Part shown: piece after piece, positions 25,080-33,855 of the stretch
Position numbering within the stretch: position 1 is the first letter of the stretch
Layout: the number at the start of each line of letters is the position of its first letter
Source of the DNA: Alphaproteobacteria bacterium
GTDB taxonomy: Bacteria > Pseudomonadota > Alphaproteobacteria > JACZXZ01
DNA: 57,722 nucleotides
Direction: 5' to 3'
NCBI GenBank assembly: GCA_035625915.1
Contig: DASPOR010000022.1
Span: 1-57,722 of the forward strand
Program-made: the position numbers and the translations under genes
The notes under the pieces: generated by a model
Seen by the model: the letters and a program-made list of their open reading frames with translations, nothing else
What the model was told of the DNA's origin: nothing
Database searches by the model: none

Positions 25080-26312
25080 ATGATCACACCCAATGGAATG
25101 CTGAAACTCCTCCAATCGCGTGAACGGGCCTTTTCCCTTCCGTCGGCGTTCTACAATGACCCCGTTGCGTTCGAGCTCGATCTCGACGCGATCTTGCAGC
25201 GGCACTGGCTCTTTGCCGGCCCGAGCTGTCAAATCCAGGCGCCGGGCGAATATTTCACGGTGGCCGTCGGTAAGAGTTCGGTCATCGTCCTGCGCGACCG
25301 GGCGGGGACGCTGCGTGCCTTCTACAATACCTGCCGTCATCGCGGCTCGCGGATTTGCACCGCCGATCGAGGCCGCCTTAAAACCATCGTTTGTCCCTAC
25401 CACAAATGGACCTACGATTTGACGGGCAGGCTTCGCTTCAATGGACGAATGCACAAAGGCTTCGATCCTGCCGACTATAGCCTGGTCCCTGTCCATCTGG
25501 AGACAGTGGGGGGATTGATATACATCTGTCTCGCGGCCGAGGCGCCAGACTTCATGGAGTACAAGTCCACACTCGAACCTTATCTCGCCCCCCACGATCT
25601 CGCCCACGCGAAGCTCGCCCACATCGACAACATAATTGTGCGCGGAAATTGGAAACTCGTCATGGAGAACTCTCGCGAGTGCTTTCACTGCGCCAGCGGA
25701 CATCCCGAATTGGCCCGCAGCTTCATCACCGAGTACGATTCGAGCTATCCCAGAAGCATCGCGGGAATCGACGAATTCTGGCGTCGTTGCGAATCGCTGG
25801 GCCTGCCCTCGGCGGATACCGAGGGCGAACACGAGGATTTCCGCATCAACCGCCTCCCGCTCGATAAGGGTGCTCAGTCGATTACCATGGACGGCAAGCC
25901 TGCCGTCTCTCGCCTGCTCGGCAACGTCACTGAGGGCGACATCGGCTCGCTGCGCTGGGCATACTTCCCCACGACGTTCAACCATGTGCTCGCGGATTAT
26001 TCGTTCCACTATCGCATGCTGCCGATAGCGCCGGAGCAAACGCTCGTCTCGGCGTATTGGCTCGTCGATGGCGAAGCGGTCGAGGGACGGGACTACGACC
26101 TCAAAAACTTGATCAAGGTATGGGACGAAACCAACAAACAGGACGGAACTCTTGTCGAGCGCAATCAACTCGGCGTTAATTCCACGGGATATCGTGTAGG
26201 TCCCTATTCGCAGGAAACCGAGATTGGCGTGATCGCTTTCGTCGAATGGTACTGCCGCAAGATGGTCGCATTTCTCGGCGGGGGACAGCGAAGGATCGCG
26301 CGCGCCGTGTGA
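25080..26312 (+). CDS. Rieske non-heme iron oxygenase, alpha subunit (quaternary-amine demethylase type)
   Basis: 410 residues. The Rieske cluster ligands are Cys85 and His87 (NTCRHRGS) and Cys105 and His108 (VCPYHKW). The catalytic domain starts RGNWKLVMENSRECFHCASGHPEL, giving iron ligands His203 and His208, with Glu200 as the residue that would carry electrons between centres. A Glu here, and the ENxRECxHC context, is a feature of the GbcA, stachydrine and carnitine oxygenase clade rather than of naphthalene-type dioxygenases. It would demethylate or split a betaine-like substrate using electrons from a reductase not encoded nearby. A peptide-type ABC importer follows 320 bases later and may supply the substrate (inference). 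Confidence 0.9.
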   Translation: MITPNGMLKLLQSRERAFSLPSAFYNDPVAFELDLDAILQRHWLFAGPSCQIQAPGEYFTVAVGKSSVIVLRDRAGTLRAFYNTCRHRGSRICTADRGRLKTIVCPYHKWTYDLTGRLRFNGRMHKGFDPADYSLVPVHLETVGGLIYICLAAEAPDFMEYKSTLEPYLAPHDLAHAKLAHIDNIIVRGNWKLVMENSRECFHCASGHPELARSFITEYDSSYPRSIAGIDEFWRRCESLGLPSADTEGEHEDFRINRLPLDKGAQSITMDGKPAVSRLLGNVTEGDIGSLRWAYFPTTFNHVLADYSFHYRMLPIAPEQTLVSAYWLVDGEAVEGRDYDLKNLIKVWDETNKQDGTLVERNQLGVNSTGYRVGPYSQETEIGVIAFVEWYCRKMVAFLGGGQRRIARAV

Positions 26313-26632
26313 GGCGCTCTCGCAGCGCAGGACCCGGCCACGGGCTTACGGGCCAATCGCGCATCCCAACGAGTGTCATGCCTTCCAATTTCGGTGGAAT
26401 TAGGACATTCTAATTAAAAGTTTGGCAGTCCGGGTGTAACTGCCGTAAGCGCAACCAATTCCGATGGTCGAGGTCAGGGAAAGGTGGCGGCGGTCCGGTT
26501 CGCTCGAATGGCATCGTGAGTGCGCTCGAAGATCGGCATACCGGACTGTTCTCGGTCCCGAATTTGAACCTTGCGCCATGACCGAAGGCCTGCGCATGGC
26601 GAAGACGGAAGGCCAAAAATTGGGAGGCGGCA
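26313..26632. promoter_or_regulatory. Control region of the ABC importer, with an 18-base inverted repeat
   Basis: No gene is visible in these 320 bases. A perfect inverted repeat AATTAG-GACATT-CTAATT lies at 26398-26415 in an otherwise GC-rich context, a plausible regulator site. The importer's first gene has a strong ribosome site GGGAGGCGGCA directly before the ATG at 26633. Confidence 0.45.
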
Positions 26633-28279
26633 ATGACCATGTTCAAAAGTAACAGCGATCGCGTTCCGGCGGTGATCAAATCGCTCGCGGAAAGTGCGAA
26701 GGCGGGCAAAATGGACCGTCGCGAGTTTCTCGCGCTGGCCAGCGTCATGGGCGCCTCGACCGCCTTGGCGTACAGCATGCTCGGCCTTGTGGTGCCGAAA
26801 GTGGCCAAGGCAGCCGATCCCAAGAAGGGCGGCGTGCTGAAGATGCAGATGATCATCAAAGAAATGAAGGATCCGCGGACTTGGGACTGGTCGGAAATGG
26901 CGAATGTTATTCGCCAATGCAACGACTACCTTGTGCGCTACACCAAGGAGTACACGTTCGAGGGCCATCTCGTTGAAAGCTGGGAGATCAGCGAGGACGC
27001 GATCGAAACCACCCTGCATGTCCGCAAGGGCGTCAAATGGTCGAATGGCGACGACTTCAACGCCGATGACGTGGTCTTTAACATCACCCGCTGGTGCGAC
27101 AAATCGGCCGAAGGAAATTCGATGGCCGGCCGCATGGGCTCCCTCATCGACTCCAAGACCGGCAAGGTGGCGGATGGCGCCGTCACCAAAGTCGACGACC
27201 ATACCATCAAGCTGAAGACCAGCCAGCCGGACATCACGCTTATTCCGGGCATGTCCGACTACCCGGCCATTATCATCCACCGCGACTTCGTGAAGCTGGG
27301 CAGCGACATGCTCAAGACACCGGGCACAGGCCCCTATGAGGTGGCGTCTTACGAAGTCGGCAAATCTGCGGTCGTTAAACGACGCAAGGACTTCAAGTGG
27401 TGGGGTGGCGACCCCTATCTCGATGGCATCGAGTTCACGGACTACGGCGTCGAGGCGAACGCCATCATCAGCGCGCTCGAGTCGGGCGAGATCGATGCGA
27501 ACTATCAAACCGTCGGCGAGACCGTAACGGTGCTCGACAAGATGGGCCTGGTCAAGGAACAGGTAGTCACCGCCGCAACAATCGTCCTGCGCGCGAACAT
27601 CAAGAACAAGCCATTCGACGACAAGCGTGTGCGCAATGCCCTGCAGCTTGCAGTCGACAACGCCACGGTGCTCAAGCTCGGCTACAACGATGCCGGGACG
27701 GTTGGTGAGAACCACCACGTTTGTCCGATCCATCCGGAATATTACGAACTTCCGAAGATCGCTCGGGACACAGCCAAGGCCAAGGCGCTGATGACCGAAG
27801 CGGGAGCGATGGACCACGAATTCGAACTCATCTCCTACGATGCCGAATACGTGAAAAACCCTGGAGATTCGATCGCCGCGCAGTGTCGTGAGGCTGGTTT
27901 CAAGGTGAAACGCACGGTGATCCCGGGCTCCAGCTTCTGGAACGACTGGACGAAATATCCCTGGTCGACGACCGAGTGGAATATGCGCCCACTTGGCGTG
28001 CAGGTGCTGGCGCTTGCCTATCGCACGGGCGAAGCCTGGAACGAGACGGGCTATTCGAACCCCGATTTCGACAAGAAGCTCAACGCCGCCCTCGCCGTAT
28101 CCGACAACGCCAAGCGCAAGGCGCTGATGAAGGACATCGAGGCGACGCTTCAAGATTCGGGCGTGTTGATTCAGCCGTTCTGGCGGTCGCTTTACCGACA
28201 CCATGCGGCATACGTGAAAGGGCTGTTCATGCACCAGACCTTCGAATTGCAGATCGACAAGGTCTGGCTCGACAAATAG
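26633..28279 (+). CDS. Peptide-type ABC importer substrate-binding protein (SBP family 5)
   Basis: 548 residues. The N-terminus has a Tat-like signal ([22 protein letters not shown]) ending near KAADPKKGG. Family 5 motifs follow: [76 protein letters not shown] and [18 protein letters not shown]. These proteins bind peptides, opines, nickel or other solutes. It is the first gene of a complete importer operon. The upstream oxygenase makes a nitrogen-containing osmolyte a possible ligand, but the sequence does not fix it. Confidence 0.93.
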   Translation: MTMFKSNSDRVPAVIKSLAESAKAGKMDRREFLALASVMGASTALAYSMLGLVVPKVAKAADPKKGGVLKMQMIIKEMKDPRTWDWSEMANVIRQCNDYLVRYTKEYTFEGHLVESWEISEDAIETTLHVRKGVKWSNGDDFNADDVVFNITRWCDKSAEGNSMAGRMGSLIDSKTGKVADGAVTKVDDHTIKLKTSQPDITLIPGMSDYPAIIIHRDFVKLGSDMLKTPGTGPYEVASYEVGKSAVVKRRKDFKWWGGDPYLDGIEFTDYGVEANAIISALESGEIDANYQTVGETVTVLDKMGLVKEQVVTAATIVLRANIKNKPFDDKRVRNALQLAVDNATVLKLGYNDAGTVGENHHVCPIHPEYYELPKIARDTAKAKALMTEAGAMDHEFELISYDAEYVKNPGDSIAAQCREAGFKVKRTVIPGSSFWNDWTKYPWSTTEWNMRPLGVQVLALAYRTGEAWNETGYSNPDFDKKLNAALAVSDNAKRKALMKDIEATLQDSGVLIQPFWRSLYRHHAAYVKGLFMHQTFELQIDKVWLDK

Positions 28280-28291
28280 CTTCCGGGGCGA

Positions 28292-28316
28292 CGGGAGGGG
28301 TGTTTAGCCCCTCCCG
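28292..28316 (+). repeat. Intercistronic stem-loop after the binding-protein gene
   Basis: CGGGAGGGG and its exact complement CCCCTCCCG flank a 7-base TGTTTAG loop, 13 bases after the binding-protein stop. There is no T-run. In ABC importer operons such hairpins often protect the upstream mRNA and lower expression of the permease genes, which fits the greater need for binding protein. Partial termination is the alternative. Confidence 0.65.
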
Positions 28317-28382
28317 ACGTTCCCCGCGGCGTAGAACAAGGCGAGCTGACTGGCCGGTCGACATCGCTTCAGGGGGGCGGGC

Positions 28383-29420
28383 ATGTTTTCACTCATCTTG
28401 CGACGCCTCGGCGTTATGCTTCTGACGATGTTGTGCCTCAGCTTCATCGTGTTCTTCTTCGTGAATCTCGAGCCCAATCTGCGCAAGCTCGCAATTTTCG
28501 AAACGGAGATGCGGGCAAGCGATCAAGATCTCGAGAATTGGCTGCAGCATAACGGGTACCGCGACAATTTCTTCGTCCGCTTCGGCCGCTGGGTTGGGGT
28601 TTGGCCGAAACAACCCGCGATCGACCCATCGACGGGCGAAGTGGTACCGCGGTTCAGATTCTGCGCAGAACCGTCGGCCGCTCATTTCTCCGGGGTGCTC
28701 GAGGGTGACTTCGGCTGCTCGACCGCCTTCCGCACGACGGTGGCATTGCGCCTGCCCGAAGCCCTAAAAGCGACGGGTATCCTGATGTTCTGGGTCTTGG
28801 TCGTGATGGTGCCGGTTTCGCTACTTATCGGCGTGCTTGCCGGCATGCGCGAGCGGTCCAAACTCGATCGAATCCTGTCCGTAATCTCGATCGCCTCCAC
28901 AGCGACGCCCGAATATGTCTCCGGCGTCATTTTCACCGCCATTTTTGCAACCTGGCTCGGGCTGCTCAACGGCTCCGCGGCGACGGCGACGACGAAAGGC
29001 GTGAGTTTCAACAACTTCACCCTGCCGGTGATGACCTTGGCCATCTACGGAATCGGCTACATTGCACGCATGACTCGCGCTTCCATGGCGGAGGTCATGA
29101 CCGCTCAATACATCCGTACGGCTCGACTCAAGGGCCTTGGTTTCCATGCGGTCGTCGTCAAACACGCGTTGCGTAACGCGCTGATCGCACCGTTCACCGT
29201 GATCATGCTCCAATTTCCGTGGCTGTTGACGGGTGTCGTCGTCGTCGAATCCATTTTCAACTACAAAGGCTTTGGCTGGCTTCTCGTGCAGGCTGCCTCC
29301 AATAACGACATCGATATGCTGCTTGCCTGCGGACTCATTTCGGTCGTGCTCGTCCTACTCACCCAACTCATTTCAGATATAGGCTATGCCTTTCTGAACC
29401 CCCGCATCCGCGTCGCATAG
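28383..29420 (+). CDS. Peptide-type ABC importer permease, DppB/OppB family
   Basis: 345 residues. TM1 (VMLLTMLCLSFIVFFFVNLEP) is followed by a long periplasmic segment of about 100 residues, then the permease domain with five more spans. The cytoplasmic EAA loop is AEVMTAQYIRTARLKGLGFHAVVVKHALRNALIAP, the standard DppB form. A strong GGGGGG ribosome site precedes the ATG. It pairs with the permease encoded 9 bases downstream. Confidence 0.94.
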   Translation: MFSLILRRLGVMLLTMLCLSFIVFFFVNLEPNLRKLAIFETEMRASDQDLENWLQHNGYRDNFFVRFGRWVGVWPKQPAIDPSTGEVVPRFRFCAEPSAAHFSGVLEGDFGCSTAFRTTVALRLPEALKATGILMFWVLVVMVPVSLLIGVLAGMRERSKLDRILSVISIASTATPEYVSGVIFTAIFATWLGLLNGSAATATTKGVSFNNFTLPVMTLAIYGIGYIARMTRASMAEVMTAQYIRTARLKGLGFHAVVVKHALRNALIAPFTVIMLQFPWLLTGVVVVESIFNYKGFGWLLVQAASNNDIDMLLACGLISVVLVLLTQLISDIGYAFLNPRIRVA

Positions 29421-29429
29421 GGGCAGGGT

Positions 29430-30587
29430 ATGCAGACAGTCGGAATTTTGGGCGTCGTCATCGGACTTATCTCGCGCTTCTGGCCGGTCTGGATCGCATT
29501 GGCCTTGGTGCTTGTCGGCGCTTGGAAATTCAAGCGGCGGCTCGGTCTTTTCGGACATCTCTTCGACAGCACGATCGGTGCTGCCGGCGTCATGATCTGC
29601 TGCTTTTGGCTGTTCACGGCGATTTTCGCCCACCTCATTGCGCCATTGGACCCCCGCGTGCAGGAATCGATCATGAAGAATGCCGTCCCCGGGGCCATCA
29701 ACCCGGAGACGCATACCGTCTTTCTGCTCGGCGGCGATCAACTGGCGCGCGATGTGTTCAGCCGTGCTGTTTACGGTGCGCAAATAGTATTGACCATTTC
29801 GCCGGCCGCGACGCTTATCGCACTTCTGGTGGGAATTGCACTCGGGCTGCCCGCCGGTTATTTCGGCGGGCGGGTTGACCACGTTTTATCGTTCCTCGCA
29901 AACCTCGTTCTCGCCTTTCCAGTCATCCTTCTCTTTTACATGCTGGTGACGCCCGGCATCATGGACACGCCCATTCCCTATGCCATGGCGGGCGTGCTGT
30001 TCCTGATTCCCATCGTTTTCTTCTGCGTCTTGTTTTACACGCGCTACAAGACGCGGCCGGAGAGACTCTACATCTATCTCGCAGCGACGCTGGTCCTCGG
30101 CCTGTGGCTCTACGCGGGCCTCGTCTTCAACGCCGATCCACTCCGCGTGATTTCGATCGAACCGAACGAACTCAACATATTCGTCGCCGTCGTATTCGCG
30201 TCGAGCCCTGGTGTGTTTCGGATCGTGCGCGGCCTGACCATGGACATCAAGACCCGTGACTACGTCGCGGCCGCCCAGACCCGCGGTGAGACGCCCTGGT
30301 ACATCATGCTATGGGAAATTCTGCCCAACGCGCGCGGGCCGCTCATCGTCGACACTTGCCTGCGCATTGGCTACACGACGATCCTTCTGGGGACGCTGGG
30401 TTTCTTCGGGCTTGGCATGGGCCCCGAAAGTCCGGACTGGGGTACAGCGATCAAGGACGGCAGCCAAGTTGCGCAACTGCGGCTTTTTGTGTGGCAGGGT
30501 CTTACGCCGGCGCTATCGCTCATGTCGCTCGTGCTCGGCCTGAACCTGCTGGCCGATGGCTTGCGCGAACAATCGCTTAAGGACTAA
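29430..30587 (+). CDS. Peptide-type ABC importer permease, DppC/OppC family
   Basis: 385 residues, longer than usual (about 300) because of an extra hydrophobic N-terminus and an inserted pair of spans (FLIPIVFFCVLFYTRYK, YIYLAATLVLGLWLYAGLVF). The family markers are HTVFLLGGDQLARDVFSRAVYGAQIVL and the EAA loop DIKTRDYVAAAQTRGETPWYIMLWEILPNARGPLIVD. It forms the second half of the permease channel. It starts 9 bases after the first permease gene and ends 15 bases before the ATPase gene. Confidence 0.93.
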   Translation: MQTVGILGVVIGLISRFWPVWIALALVLVGAWKFKRRLGLFGHLFDSTIGAAGVMICCFWLFTAIFAHLIAPLDPRVQESIMKNAVPGAINPETHTVFLLGGDQLARDVFSRAVYGAQIVLTISPAATLIALLVGIALGLPAGYFGGRVDHVLSFLANLVLAFPVILLFYMLVTPGIMDTPIPYAMAGVLFLIPIVFFCVLFYTRYKTRPERLYIYLAATLVLGLWLYAGLVFNADPLRVISIEPNELNIFVAVVFASSPGVFRIVRGLTMDIKTRDYVAAAQTRGETPWYIMLWEILPNARGPLIVDTCLRIGYTTILLGTLGFFGLGMGPESPDWGTAIKDGSQVAQLRLFVWQGLTPALSLMSLVLGLNLLADGLREQSLKD

Positions 30588-30602
30588 CACCGGAGGTGAC
30601 CC

Positions 30603-32702
30603 GTGGACGAGGCCGTCAGACAGACCGCCGAACCCATCCTGGAAATCGAAAACCTTTCGATCTCCTTCTTTACCCGTGCTGGAGAAATCCCCGCGGTCAT
30701 GGATTTCTCGTGCACGGTCATGCCCGGCGAGGCTATGGGGATCGTAGGGGAGTCTGGCTGCGGAAAGTCGACCGTCTCGCTCGGGATCATGCGTGATCTG
30801 TCCAATACGGGAAAGATCGTCAACGGACGCATCAAGTTCCAGGGCCGCGACATGGGTGAGCTGTCGGAGGCCGAGTTGCGGGGGCTGCGCGGTTCGAAGA
30901 TCGCGATGATCTACCAGGAGCCGATGGCGAGCCTGAACCCGGCGATGAAGGTTGGAAAGCAGCTGATGGAGGTGCCACTCGTTCATGAAAAGGTGTCGAA
31001 GGCGGAAGCATATCGACGCTCCCTCGAGATGCTCAAGGCCGTGCGCCTGCCGGATCCCGAACGGATGATGCGTTCCTACCCGCACCAACTCTCGGGCGGC
31101 CAGCAGCAGCGCATCGTCATCGCCATGGCGCTCTTGTCGAAGCCGGCATTACTCCTCCTCGACGAGCCGACAACCGCATTGGACGTAACGGTCGAAGCCG
31201 GCATTGTCGAACTCGTGAAAGACCTCGACAAGCGGCTTGGCACGTCCATGATCTTCGTGTCCCACAATCTGGGACTGATTCTGGAAACGTGCGACCGCAT
31301 TACGGTCATGTATTCGGGGGAGGCCGTCGAAACCGGTTCGGTCAAGGACGTGTTCGATCGCATGCGGCACCCCTATACGCAGGGCTTATTTCGTTCGATC
31401 CCACTCCCCGGCGCCGACAAGAATGCAAGACCGCTCGTTGCGATCCCTGGCCAGTTGCCGTTGCCGCACGAACGCCCGAAGGGCTGCAACTTCGGCCCCC
31501 GCTGCAGTTATTTCGTGAAGGGTGTTTGCGACGCCGGGGAAATACCGATGATAGCCGTCGGCGGACACGACAACCACTATAGCCGCTGCGTCCGCTTCAA
31601 CGAGATCGACTGGTCGGCGGCGGCAGAGGGGGTCGGAAAGCAAAGCGAGCCGATCAAGCCCGGCGCGCCCGTGCTCAAGATCGATGATCTCAAGAAGTAC
31701 TACCGCGTTCCTGCCAACGAAGTTTTTGGCGGGGGCGAAGGCAAGGTGGTGAAGGCCAACGAGACCATCAGCTTCGAAGCGCGGGAGTCCGAGACAGTGG
31801 CGATCGTCGGCGAGTCTGGCTGCGGGAAGTCGACTTTGGCCAAGGTGCTTCTCGGCCTCGAGACGGCAAGCTCGGGGAGCGTCACGCTGAGAAACAAGGA
31901 GATCCAGTCGACCGGCATCGAGGTGCGGGACGTACATACCGTGTCATCTATCCAGATGGTTTTTCAGAATCCGTTCGACACCCTGAACCCGAGCCACACG
32001 GTAGGCTCCCAAATCATTCGCACGCTCGAGAAATTTCAGGTCGGCCAAAACGCGGCCGAGCGGCGGCAAAAAATGCTGGAACTGCTCGATCTGGTGAAGC
32101 TTCCACGCGCGTTCGAAACGCGCAAGCCGCGCCAGCTCTCGGGTGGGCAGAAGCAGCGCATCGGCGTGGCGCGCGCCTTCGCGGGAAATGCGAAAGTCGT
32201 CGTCGCGGACGAGCCTGTTTCGGCCCTCGACGTATCCGTGCAGGCCGCGGTGACCGAACTTTTGATGGATATCCAGCGCAAGAACAAAACCACGATGCTT
32301 TTTATCAGTCACGACTTGTCAGTCGTGCGCTACATCGCGGATCGCGTCATCGTCATGTACCTCGGCTACATCGTGGAACAAGGCTCGACCGATCAGATCT
32401 TTGCGCCACCCTACCACCCCTATACGGAGGCGCTGCTCTCTGCGATCCCGATCGCGGACACGCGCGTGGTGAAAAAGCACATCGTGCTTGAGGGCGACAT
32501 TCCCTCGGCGATGAATCCTCCACGCGGTTGCCCGTTCCAGACGCGCTGCCGGTACAAGCACCTAGTGTCCGATAATCGTTGCGAAAAGGAAGTGCCGCCG
32601 GAGCGCGATCTGGGCCAAGGGCACAAATCGCTCTGTTGGCTATCGGACGACGTACTGGCAAAGATGGAGCCGGTCATAAGCTTCGCGCCGACGACGTCGT
32701 AA
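30603..32702 (+). CDS. Fused two-domain ABC ATPase (DppD-DppF type)
   Basis: 699 residues holding both ATPases of the importer. Each half has a Walker A with GESGCGKST. The signatures are LSGGQQQR and LSGGQKQR, and the Walker B motifs LLLLDEPTTALD and VVVADEPVSALD. Each half ends in the oligopeptide-ABC tail with four spaced cysteines (CNFGPRCSYFVKGVC...SRC and CPFQTRCRYKHLVSDNRC...SLCW). Normally the two ATPases are separate proteins; fusion fixes a one-to-one heterodimer. The start has an ideal GGAGGTGACC ribosome site, though the first codon is GTG/ATG-ambiguous: the codon at 30603 is GTG. Confidence 0.95.
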   Translation: MDEAVRQTAEPILEIENLSISFFTRAGEIPAVMDFSCTVMPGEAMGIVGESGCGKSTVSLGIMRDLSNTGKIVNGRIKFQGRDMGELSEAELRGLRGSKIAMIYQEPMASLNPAMKVGKQLMEVPLVHEKVSKAEAYRRSLEMLKAVRLPDPERMMRSYPHQLSGGQQQRIVIAMALLSKPALLLLDEPTTALDVTVEAGIVELVKDLDKRLGTSMIFVSHNLGLILETCDRITVMYSGEAVETGSVKDVFDRMRHPYTQGLFRSIPLPGADKNARPLVAIPGQLPLPHERPKGCNFGPRCSYFVKGVCDAGEIPMIAVGGHDNHYSRCVRFNEIDWSAAAEGVGKQSEPIKPGAPVLKIDDLKKYYRVPANEVFGGGEGKVVKANETISFEARESETVAIVGESGCGKSTLAKVLLGLETASSGSVTLRNKEIQSTGIEVRDVHTVSSIQMVFQNPFDTLNPSHTVGSQIIRTLEKFQVGQNAAERRQKMLELLDLVKLPRAFETRKPRQLSGGQKQRIGVARAFAGNAKVVVADEPVSALDVSVQAAVTELLMDIQRKNKTTMLFISHDLSVVRYIADRVIVMYLGYIVEQGSTDQIFAPPYHPYTEALLSAIPIADTRVVKKHIVLEGDIPSAMNPPRGCPFQTRCRYKHLVSDNRCEKEVPPERDLGQGHKSLCWLSDDVLAKMEPVISFAPTTS

Positions 32703-32713
32703 CCGTCGTCCAA

Positions 32714-32769
32714 CAAGACTCCTCGTGATTAGTTCGGCGTCGCGTGCTCGTGGCCACTCAGGAGTCTTG
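32714..32769. repeat. Inverted repeat at the convergent importer/lipoprotein junction
   Basis: CAAGACTCCT at 32714-32723 and its exact complement at 32760-32769 flank the 3' end of the minus-strand lipoprotein gene. The right arm lies inside that gene's coding sequence. It may help separate two convergent transcripts, but there is no T-run and the 36-base loop is long. Confidence 0.4.
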
Positions 32770-33058
32770 GGTGAAGCTTCTCTTCTTCGAAACAGGCCGC
32801 ATAGGCCTTCTGGAATCCGCCGCGATATTCGGGATCCGTGGTAAACCGCGCCTCGTTCTTAACCGATGAATGTTCGTAGCCTTCCCTGCCAGCATCGTCG
32901 AAGCCGCTCAGGCAGCCGTCGACCCAGCCGTCCGAGAACGCGGGGCTGCTTCCGGGCGGTGGCACGCGCGGATTGACGAGCGTGTCGTCGCAGGCGCCAA
33001 CCAGTCCCGCAACGAAAAGGCCGAGCGCGATGCGAACGAGAGGGACAGCTTTCTTCAT
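32729..33058 (-). CDS. Small lipoprotein, paralogue of the one at 36398-36715
   Basis: 109 residues with a lipoprotein signal (IALGLFVAGLVGAC). The mature part shares a pattern with the protein at 36398-36715: LVNPxVxPPGSSxAFxDG, then GCLSGFxDAxRxGYExS, then DPEYRxGxxxxxxxCxxEE. The two conserved Cys (in GCLSGF and xACFEEE) could form a disulfide in the periplasm. No known domain was recognised. It is convergent with the importer operon. Confidence 0.82.
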   Translation of the reverse strand: MKKAVPLVRIALGLFVAGLVGACDDTLVNPRVPPPGSSPAFSDGWVDGCLSGFDDAGREGYEHSSVKNEARFTTDPEYRGGFQKAYAACFEEEKLHPRLLSGHEHATPN

Positions 33059-33855
33059 CCTAGAAGGTCACGGCGCGACCACACATCCGAATTGGTCATA
33101 CCCCGGCACACGCCGGCAAAGGCGTGCACCCTCGGTTAGCGCTCAGAAAAAAGTGACGCCTTTGCATACGTAGGAGAATGGGGCCGGCCTGCACACTAAA
33201 TTCTTTGTTAGTCCAACAATCATCGCGCGGAACTGGCGTGGGAAGGGTAAGTCACGTTTTCGTGATGATTTATCACGCCTCTTCGGCGGCATGGAACGCG
33301 CGTCCCTCACACCGAACGCCATTCCGCACCATCATGTGCTGCAAGCTGCGGGGGCCAACGAAAACGCGCGGGGAGAAGCCGGCTCACTTAGGCTCACAGC
33401 CTGTGATGCCCGTTCCGCTCAAGTTGTGAAGCTCGCCATAGGAGCAAGGGCAATAGACCAGTACGCATTAGCGGCTGTAAGACAGCCATCTACAATTTAT
33501 TACGATAAATCAATAAATTAGAAAAATAGAACACTAGAAATATGTAAAACATACCGACGACGCCGCTCAATGCGGCAAGTCAAGGCTGTTGTGCATTTAT
33601 CAGACTGTGGCATTTGCGCCACTATCACAAAGCAAATGTTAGAAATCACTAAACCTTCATTGACGCTCGCGACCTAGTGATGGAGAAAAGTAGAGGCTGG
33701 TTCCAGGGGGAATTGCTCTCGAAGCGTTGGATCGTTCGTTACGCGTCCATCTCGGAGCACCACAGAGCCAGACAGCTAAGTGGCAGCGCGGCAACGAAAA
33801 AAAGAAACGCGAGGCGATCAAAGAGCCGCACCTAGTCAATAAGAGAGGAGGTTCC
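33059..33855. other. Long gene-free region upstream of the porin gene
   Basis: About 800 bases with no supportable gene. A perfect 10-base inverted repeat (GCAAAGGCGT at 33116-33125, complement at 33156-33165) lies near the start of the lipoprotein gene. GTGGCATTTGCGCCAC at about 33606 is a further short hairpin. The part at 33490-33560 is AT-rich and may hold porin control sites. Long porin leader regions often host small-RNA targets, but none can be named here. Confidence 0.5.

Noticed and set aside
24963..26168. A 401-codon minus-strand frame
   Set aside because: It is antisense to the Rieske oxygenase, whose cluster and iron ligands are intact.
26474..28234. A 586-codon minus-strand frame
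   Set aside because: It is antisense to the family 5 binding-protein gene, which has a signal peptide, a ribosome site and clear motifs.
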